A stretch of 7,013 nucleotides of DNA from an uncultured Chloroflexota bacterium (lineage in GTDB: Bacteria; Chloroflexota; Dehalococcoidia; UBA3495). The position numbers were made by a program, and so were the translations under genes. This document shows positions 1 through 4,651 of this stretch, in pieces (position 1 is the first letter of the stretch; each line of letters begins with the position of its first letter). Location of the stretch: contig CAJWBT010000123.1 in NCBI GenBank assembly GCA_913020235.1, positions 1 through 7,013 of the forward strand, given 5' to 3'. The notes below the pieces were generated by a model. That model saw only the letters and a program-made list of their open reading frames with translations, did not search any database and was not told where the DNA came from.

Positions 1-587
1 GGGTCACCTTCGACAACGTGGTGGTCCCCCCTCGCTGTCTGCTGGGGGAGGAGGGTGAGGGGTGGCTCCTGATGCAGGCCGCCCCGGCGGAGGTGGTGGC
101 CGAGTATCCTCCTGCCGAGGACCAGGAGTTGGCCGACCTCTTCCAATACGCGCGTGAAACAGCCCAGGATGGAGTCACTCTGATCCAGGAGCCTTTCCTC
201 CAGCAACTCCTGGTGGAGGCGTACATTGATAGCCAGCTCACGCGCCTGCTTAGAACGCGGAATGCCTGGATGGCCTCCACAGGACGGCAGCTCACCTACC
301 ACCCGGCCCAAGCTGCCCTTATGGAGAAGCGCGCTGCTCTGCGCCTCTCCCGGCTCATTCGGGATGTCATGGGAATGTACGCCCTCCTGGACCATCATGA
401 CCCTCGTGCCCCTTTCTGGGGAAGGTTCGAGGTCCAGCAGCGGCGGAGCCTGGCCAGACAGAATCCCACCGGCGGCCCAGAGGTCCAGGCAAGGGCAGTG
501 GCAATGCACCTGGGGCTGAGCCAGAGGAAAGGAGAAGGGGCGCCACCTCCTCGTGGTGCTCCCGCCGGCGTCTCACCGGACAGGTGA
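1..587 (+). CDS. Acyl-CoA dehydrogenase family protein, C-terminal part (5' end cut by window)
   Basis: The reading frame is open from the left edge (first whole codon at base 3) to a TGA at 585-587, giving 194 visible residues. This is about the last half of an ACAD, a flavoenzyme that introduces an alpha,beta double bond into acyl-CoA. The visible part begins in the beta-domain with VTFDNVVVP (1-9) and LLGEEGEGW (13-21), the usual lead into the C-terminal helical bundle. YARETAQDG (49-57) sits where many ACADs have the FAD-contacting R-x-x-F-G motif; a YARET-x-x-x-G form is, as I recall, typical of one FadE-like subfamily. The end has the usual GG-x-EVQ-type motif (157-162) followed by HLGL. 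By alignment the C-terminal catalytic Glu of MCAD-type enzymes is replaced by Thr (about 156), so the base may lie elsewhere or in a partner subunit. A Pro/Gly/Arg-rich tail of about 20 residues follows the normal end and may be unstructured. The next gene starts 96 bases downstream on the same strand, so co-transcription is likely. Substrate unknown. Confidence 0.88.
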   Translation, partial: VTFDNVVVPPRCLLGEEGEGWLLMQAAPAEVVAEYPPAEDQELADLFQYARETAQDGVTLIQEPFLQQLLVEAYIDSQLTRLLRTRNAWMASTGRQLTYHPAQAALMEKRAALRLSRLIRDVMGMYALLDHHDPRAPFWGRFEVQQRRSLARQNPTGGPEVQARAVAMHLGLSQRKGEGAPPPRGAPAGVSPDR

Positions 588-671
588 CCATGTTCTAGAT
601 GCGGGCAGTGGGGGCTGGAGGAAGGGCGTGAAGCCCCGGCTGCGAGCAACCCAATCGAGCGACACACTCAC

Positions 672-679
672 AAGGAGGT
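672..679 (+). promoter_or_regulatory. Shine-Dalgarno site of the second ACAD gene
   Basis: AAGGAGGT lies four bases before the ATG at 684. This is close to a full anti-16S match and fixes the start of the downstream gene. The rest of the 588-683 gap shows no clear promoter. It holds only a weak 6-bp stem (611-616 with 632-637) with a 15-base loop. Confidence 0.85.
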
Positions 680-683
680 TACC

Positions 684-1820
684 ATGGACCTATCGCTCAA
701 CGAGTCGCAAGTCATGCTCAAAAGCATGGCCACCGAGTTCATGGATGCGGAACTACCCAAGGAGCGGGTGCTGGAGATCGACGACAGCCCCACCGGATTT
801 GACCCCGAGCTCTGGCGGCGGATATGCGAGCTGGGATGGGCAGGAATGGTGATCCCCGAGGAGTACGACGGCACCGGACTATCTTTCACCGATTTGGGCG
901 TCATCTACGAGGTCTTGGGATACTACGCTTGCTCCAGCCCCCATCTGGACTCGGCGGTCCTGAGTGCTCACGCCATCCTTGAGGCCGGGGACGACTCCCA
1001 GAGGAAAGCCCTCCTGCCGGCCATCGCCACGGGACAGCAGATCGTCTCCTTTGCTTTCACGGAGCCGCAGTACGGTTGGGGCCCCGGCGCCATCCACATG
1101 CCGGCCTCCCAGAGCAACGGGAACTACGTCCTCAACGGCACCAAGCTATTCATACCCTGGGCCCACGTTGCCGACCAGATACTGGTGGTCGCCCGTACCT
1201 CTGAGGGGCCTTCGCCGGAGCAAGGCATCTCCCTGTTTCTGGTAGACAAGAACGCACGGGGTGTATCCGTCCGCTTGCAAAGCGGGTGGATCGGGGACAA
1301 GGTGTGCGAGGTCAAGTTCGACGGCGTCGAGGTGCCACCTTCCGGCGTCCTGGGACCTATTGGCGAGGCCTGGCCGGCCGTCGAGCGCGCCACGGACCGG
1401 GCCACCGCAGTCCTCTGTGCTTACATGGCCGGGGGCGCCCAGAAGGTGTACGAGATGGCCAGAGAGTACAGCCAGACACGCATCGCCTTCGGCGTCCCCA
1501 TCGGGACATTCCAATGGGTCCAGACCGACGTGATTGACGCCCTGACCGAGGCCGACTCTGCCACTTGGGCGGCCTACGAGGCCCTGTGGAGGCTGGACAA
1601 CGGGCACGCGGACGCTCCCCTCGGGATATCAATGGCCAAGGCGGTAGCCAGCGTAGGCTTCTCCAAGGCCTGCGACGCCACTCACAACGTTCATGCCGGC
1701 ATCGGCGTGGACCTGGATTTCGGCCTCACCCACTACACCAAGCGGGCGCGTACCTTCCAGCAGTACCTGGGAGACGCCATCTACCACAAGCAGCGCATGG
1801 CCCGGCTCATACGCCTGTAA
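684..1820 (+). CDS. Acyl-CoA dehydrogenase family protein (complete)
   Basis: A complete 378-residue ACAD, near the usual 380-400. It is expected to be a cytosolic FAD enzyme that oxidises acyl-CoA to enoyl-CoA and passes electrons to ETF. Domain order is normal. The N-terminal helical domain carries GWAGMVIPEEYDGTGLS (51-67). The beta-domain has the FAD-side motif AFTEPQYGW (124-132), then LNGTKLFIPWA (150-160) and FDGVEVP (212-218). The C-terminal helical domain has TRIAFGVPIGTFQ (265-277), with the Arg and Gln that usually contact FAD, and the late AGIGVDLDFGLTHYTKRA stretch (338-355). At the position of MCAD's C-terminal catalytic Glu the sequence reads YLGDAIYH (361-368), so that Glu is absent. 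Such ACADs either use a Glu elsewhere or form alpha2-beta2 complexes with a second ACAD, and one lies just upstream. The start is fixed by a strong ribosome binding site. The gene is followed after 22 bases by a strong hairpin. Substrate not identifiable; the family call is firm. Confidence 0.93.
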   Translation: MDLSLNESQVMLKSMATEFMDAELPKERVLEIDDSPTGFDPELWRRICELGWAGMVIPEEYDGTGLSFTDLGVIYEVLGYYACSSPHLDSAVLSAHAILEAGDDSQRKALLPAIATGQQIVSFAFTEPQYGWGPGAIHMPASQSNGNYVLNGTKLFIPWAHVADQILVVARTSEGPSPEQGISLFLVDKNARGVSVRLQSGWIGDKVCEVKFDGVEVPPSGVLGPIGEAWPAVERATDRATAVLCAYMAGGAQKVYEMAREYSQTRIAFGVPIGTFQWVQTDVIDALTEADSATWAAYEALWRLDNGHADAPLGISMAKAVASVGFSKACDATHNVHAGIGVDLDFGLTHYTKRARTFQQYLGDAIYHKQRMARLIRL

Positions 1821-1842
1821 ACCGGGAGGGATAGGGCGCAAC

Positions 1843-1872
1843 CCGAGGAGCCACGGCCGTGTGGCCCCTCGG
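1843..1872 (+). terminator. Strong hairpin after the ACAD gene, candidate terminator
   Basis: Bases 1843-1854 pair with 1861-1872 in a 12-bp GC-rich stem with one A/C mismatch (1849 with 1866) and a six-base loop. It starts 22 bases after the ACAD stop codon, in the gap between convergent operons. No T-run follows on either strand (the next + strand bases are CCGATATTA), so it is not a classical intrinsic terminator. It may act with another factor, stabilise the 3' end, or serve both directions. Confidence 0.45.
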
Positions 1873-1908
1873 CCGATATTACCCGGCAGCGGGTCTGGGC
1901 GGGCCCAG

Positions 1909-1926
1909 CGGAGGAGTTGCCCTCCG
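1909..1926. terminator. Second hairpin in the convergent gap, possible terminator
   Basis: CGGAGG (1909-1914) and CCTCCG (1921-1926) form a perfect six-bp stem around a six-base loop. It lies about 74 bases beyond the stop of the leftward CoA-transferase gene, so it could end that operon. No T-run follows on either strand, so support is modest. The rest of 1821-1999 holds no gene I can support. Confidence 0.3.
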
Positions 1927-1999
1927 GGGGCTGACGGCCATCTCTGCCCGCGATCCCCGCGCAAGATAGATCGGAGGCGGCAGGAGCAGCGCATCGGCC

Positions 2000-3298
2000 C
2001 TATTGGTCTGCCGCCTGCAGGTATTCCGTGCCGATGATCTGCTGCCGCTCCAACTCCGCTATCTGCCCTTCGTCGAGCCCCAGGAGGCCACCCAGTATCT
2101 GGGAGTTGTGCTCACCGAGACAGTTCCCCAGCATTCGTATGCTCAGCGGGGTCTTGTTGAACTTCCAGGACGGCCGGGGATAAAGGTGGGTCCCCGCCTC
2201 TTTGTGAGTGGCCAGCTCAAAGAAGCCGCGCTCCCTCATCTGAGGGTCGGTGAGGACTTCATCGACGTTCAGGACGGGGCCCGCCGGGACCCGCGCGTCT
2301 TGGAGTAGATGCAGGACCTCGTAGGGACTGCGCTGGATGGTCCACTGCTGAATGAGCGGGTTCAGCTCTGCCTGGTTCTCCCAGCGGCTTGAGGCGCCGG
2401 CGAACCGGTCCTCTTCGGCCCAGGCGGGGTCCCCGATGGCGTGACGGAAGCGCGCCCAAACATCGTCGTTGGGAACGGCGATGGTTACCCACGCGTCCTC
2501 GCCCTGGCAGCGGTAGCAGCCGTGGGGCGCCATGGTAGGGTGCGCATTTCCCATGGGATGCCCGACTCGACCGTTCATGGTGTAGTCCATGAAGGCTTCC
2601 CCCAGATGAGGCAAGAACGTTTCACCCTCGCTCACATCGATGAATTGTCCCTTGCCGGTGCGCCGGCGGTAGTTGAGGGCGGCCAGGGCCGCGAAGGCCG
2701 CGGTGATGCCGGACACGCTATCGGAATGGTAGTGAGGCTGGACCTGAGTAGGATCGCCGTCGGAGTAGCCCCTCAAGCTGATATGCCCTGACAAGGCATC
2801 AAGGTCGGTGCCCATGCCACGATGTGACCGGTATGGCCCGGTATTGCCCAATAGCGGCATGGAGACTACCACGATACCCGGGTTGATGCCGGATAGCACC
2901 TCATATCCCAAACCAAGCTTTTCGTATACTCCCGCGGCGTAATTCTCGATGCACACGTCGCTCACCGCTATTAGCTGCTTGAAAAGCTCGACACCCCTGG
3001 GGTGGGCGAGGTTCAACGTAATGCCCAGCTTGTTCCGGTTAGAGCCGTTGTATTTCGGCTCCCGGTTGTAGGGCCGCTCTCCTGGAATGCCGTCGGGATA
3101 GGTCCAGTTGGCCGGGCTGATCGCCGCCGGTCTGGTGGCAGGCGCTCTGAGCTGGCCCCTCCACCTTGCCCCGCGCTGGATACTCTCCACGCGGATAACC
3201 TCCGCTCCCAGATCGCCCAGAAGCATACAGCCGTATGGCCCGGCAAGAACGTCTCCTCCATCAATGACCCGGATTCCCTCAAGAGGAAGTCTTGACAT
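2000..3298 (-). CDS. Family III CoA-transferase (CaiB/BaiF type), Asp-bearing
   Basis: Predicted 432-residue CoA-transferase that moves CoA from a donor thioester to a carboxylic acid through an enzyme-bound anhydride on Asp. It starts LPLEGIRVIDGGDVLAGPYG (4-23), the family's N-terminal Rossmann-like strand and AGP loop, followed by LLGDLGAEVIRVES (26-39). Between this and NKLGITLNL it has about 18 residues more than its downstream-facing neighbour, and it lacks the usual GDP-x-R motif. The candidate nucleophile is Asp193 in YHSDSVSG (codon 2720-2722), 28 residues before the Asp of FIDVS. GCYRCQGEDAW (260-270) and the C-terminal LGEHN (394-398) are family landmarks shared with the second half of the fusion gene. 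I chose the ATG at 3298 because AAGGAG lies six bases upstream. Starts at 3304 and 3343 are in frame, but the first abuts AAGGAG and the second adds residues unlike the family. It follows the 3340-4554 gene by 41 bases and is probably co-translated with it. Substrate unknown. Confidence 0.93.
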   Translation of the reverse strand: MSRLPLEGIRVIDGGDVLAGPYGCMLLGDLGAEVIRVESIQRGARWRGQLRAPATRPAAISPANWTYPDGIPGERPYNREPKYNGSNRNKLGITLNLAHPRGVELFKQLIAVSDVCIENYAAGVYEKLGLGYEVLSGINPGIVVVSMPLLGNTGPYRSHRGMGTDLDALSGHISLRGYSDGDPTQVQPHYHSDSVSGITAAFAALAALNYRRRTGKGQFIDVSEGETFLPHLGEAFMDYTMNGRVGHPMGNAHPTMAPHGCYRCQGEDAWVTIAVPNDDVWARFRHAIGDPAWAEEDRFAGASSRWENQAELNPLIQQWTIQRSPYEVLHLLQDARVPAGPVLNVDEVLTDPQMRERGFFELATHKEAGTHLYPRPSWKFNKTPLSIRMLGNCLGEHNSQILGGLLGLDEGQIAELERQQIIGTEYLQAADQ

Positions 3299-3304
3299 CA
3301 GCAT

Positions 3305-3310
3305 CTCCTT
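3305..3310 (-). promoter_or_regulatory. Shine-Dalgarno site of the 2000-3298 gene
   Basis: On the - strand AAGGAG is followed directly by ATGCTGATG. The second ATG (3298) is six bases away, the ideal distance. The first ATG (3304) touches the site and is a poor start. This decides the annotated start. Confidence 0.75.
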
Positions 3311-3339
3311 GCCGCGCCCAAGGGCGGGGTTCGCTGGAC

Positions 3340-4554
3340 TCAAATTATTCCAGCTTCCCGCAGCCGCACCAGGTCAAACTTGGAATACCCGAGGCGGCCA
3401 GAGTACATCTCTTCATTGTGCTGCCCCAGCAGGGGCGCGGGCCGGATGACCTGCCGGGGAGTCTCCGTCATCTTGGCCGGCGCTCCGGGGTACCTCAGCG
3501 GACCCGTGGCGGGATGGTCTACCTCTTCGAAGAACCCTCTCGCCTCATTGTGTGGATCGTTCACCACCTCATCCACCGTCAGAAGCGGTGCGGCGAACAC
3601 TCGCTCCGCCTGTGACAGGCGGGTGATCTCGAACTTGCTACGTTGCGTGAGCCAGGGGCGAACCAAATCCAGAAGCTCGCCCACGTTTTCTGACCGGGCG
3701 GCGAAGGTAGCAAAGCGCTCGTCGTCTAGCAACTCCGGCATGTCCAGCAGCTTCACCAGCCGGCCCCACTCCCGCTGGGGGGGAGGCCCGGCGCCGGCTC
3801 CGGCGGCGACAAAATGTACGAAACCGTCCTGCGCCGGGAAGATCCGCCCGGTCGCACTAGACCGCTTCTCCACCAGCCCGCTGTAGACGTATTTTGTGAG
3901 TGATGCAATGCCGGCCCCCGTGCCCAACCAGGATTCCACGATGGAGATATCTATCTGCTGCCCCTCCCCCTGAAGCCGGGCCCCCATGATTCCCGCCATG
4001 GTAGCCAGAGCGGCCGTGTTCCCCGCGAGGTACTGGGATACCGCGCCACCCAGGTATATGGGCTCCCGGTCGAGCAGACCGGTACGGGCCATCTGGCTTT
4101 CCATGGCAAACAGGGTAAGCTCTGTAGCCACGAAGTCCCGGTAGGGCCCGGTCTGGCCAAAATTCGAGATTGAGGTCATGATTACCCTGGGGTTGACTTT
4201 GGCCAGCTCCTCATACGACAGGCCAAGACTGGGCATGACCCGGGGCGCGAAGCTCTCGACCACCACATCCGCATCCTCGAGCAGCTCTTTGAAAATACGG
4301 ACTCCCCCTGGAGTTTTCAGGTTGAGGGTTATGCCTAGCTTGTTGATATTGAGGTGGAGGAACAGCCCGCTCTTTTCAGGGTGCGGCTCGTCCCGGTAGA
4401 AGGGCCCCACACCGCGTGCAGGGTCTCCGCGGCCCGGCGGCTCTATCTTGATAACCTCCGCGCCGAAGTCAGCCAGGAGTTTAGTGCAGTATGGCCCGGC
4501 GATGTAGTGGGTGAGATCGAGAACCTTGATGTCACCGAGAGCGGTGTCCGGCAT
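3340..4554 (-). CDS. Family III CoA-transferase (CaiB/BaiF type), catalytic Asp replaced by Gln
   Basis: A complete 404-residue family III CoA-transferase of usual length. It shows IKVLDLTHYIAGPYCTKLL (9-27), DFGAEVIKIEPPGRGDPARG (29-48), NKLGITLNLKTPGG (71-84), SNFGQTGPYRD (130-140) and the C-terminal PAPLLGQHNEEM (372-383), all classic for formyl-CoA transferase relatives. Counting 28 residues back from the Asp of IDIS (201-204) gives Gln174 (QYLAG, codon 4033-4035) where active members have the nucleophilic Asp. No nearby Asp can replace it without a gap. A glycine/proline-rich loop (251-259) precedes QREW. The protein is therefore either catalytically silent alone or uses other chemistry. 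The best parallel is BbsE, the Asp-less subunit paired with Asp-bearing BbsF in benzylsuccinate CoA-transferase, and the next gene (2000-3298) would be the active partner. The start at 4554 has GAGG six bases upstream. It lies 97 bases after the fusion gene. Confidence 0.93.
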   Translation of the reverse strand: MPDTALGDIKVLDLTHYIAGPYCTKLLADFGAEVIKIEPPGRGDPARGVGPFYRDEPHPEKSGLFLHLNINKLGITLNLKTPGGVRIFKELLEDADVVVESFAPRVMPSLGLSYEELAKVNPRVIMTSISNFGQTGPYRDFVATELTLFAMESQMARTGLLDREPIYLGGAVSQYLAGNTAALATMAGIMGARLQGEGQQIDISIVESWLGTGAGIASLTKYVYSGLVEKRSSATGRIFPAQDGFVHFVAAGAGAGPPPQREWGRLVKLLDMPELLDDERFATFAARSENVGELLDLVRPWLTQRSKFEITRLSQAERVFAAPLLTVDEVVNDPHNEARGFFEEVDHPATGPLRYPGAPAKMTETPRQVIRPAPLLGQHNEEMYSGRLGYSKFDLVRLREAGII

Positions 4555-4560
4555 CGCTAT

Positions 4561-4564
4561 CCTC
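4561..4564 (-). promoter_or_regulatory. Short ribosome binding site of the 3340-4554 gene
   Basis: GAGG on the - strand ends six bases before the ATG at 4554. It is a short but well-placed match and supports this start. Confidence 0.5.
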
Positions 4565-4609
4565 GCGGAAACTGGAGTTCAGGGGGTCCGACGGCCCGGC
4601 TAGAAGGTT

Positions 4610-4627
4610 GCCCCAAACTGATGGGGC
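4610..4627 (-). terminator. Intercistronic hairpin between two CoA-transferase genes
   Basis: On the - strand GCCCCA and TGGGGC form a perfect six-bp stem around TCAGTT, 24 bases after the stop of the fusion gene. The following bases are AACCTTCTA, so there is no true T-run. It could be a weak terminator or an RNA-processing or stability element that sets unequal expression within the operon. The remaining bases of the 97-base gap show no clear promoter. Confidence 0.3.
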
Positions 4628-4651
4628 GACGCGTGCCCAAGTTGAGTTATG

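Noticed and set aside
1146..1607. A 153-codon open frame on the - strand, and others like it opposite the ACAD gene
   Set aside because: Antisense to well-supported ACAD sequence, with no ribosome binding site seen and no family motif.
1629..1994. A 121-codon - strand frame covering the convergent gap
   Set aside because: It runs mostly antisense to the ACAD C-terminus and across the hairpins; the protein is low-complexity and unlike any family I know.
3315..3326. Palindrome CGCCCAAGGGCG just upstream of a ribosome binding site
   Set aside because: The inner loop would be only two bases, so a hairpin is strained; a 12-base GC palindrome is plausible by chance here.
3299..3343. Upstream ATG starts (3343, 3304) for the 2000-3298 gene
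   Set aside because: The extra N-terminal residues do not resemble the family, and the AAGGAG at 3305-3310 is ideally spaced only for the ATG at 3298.
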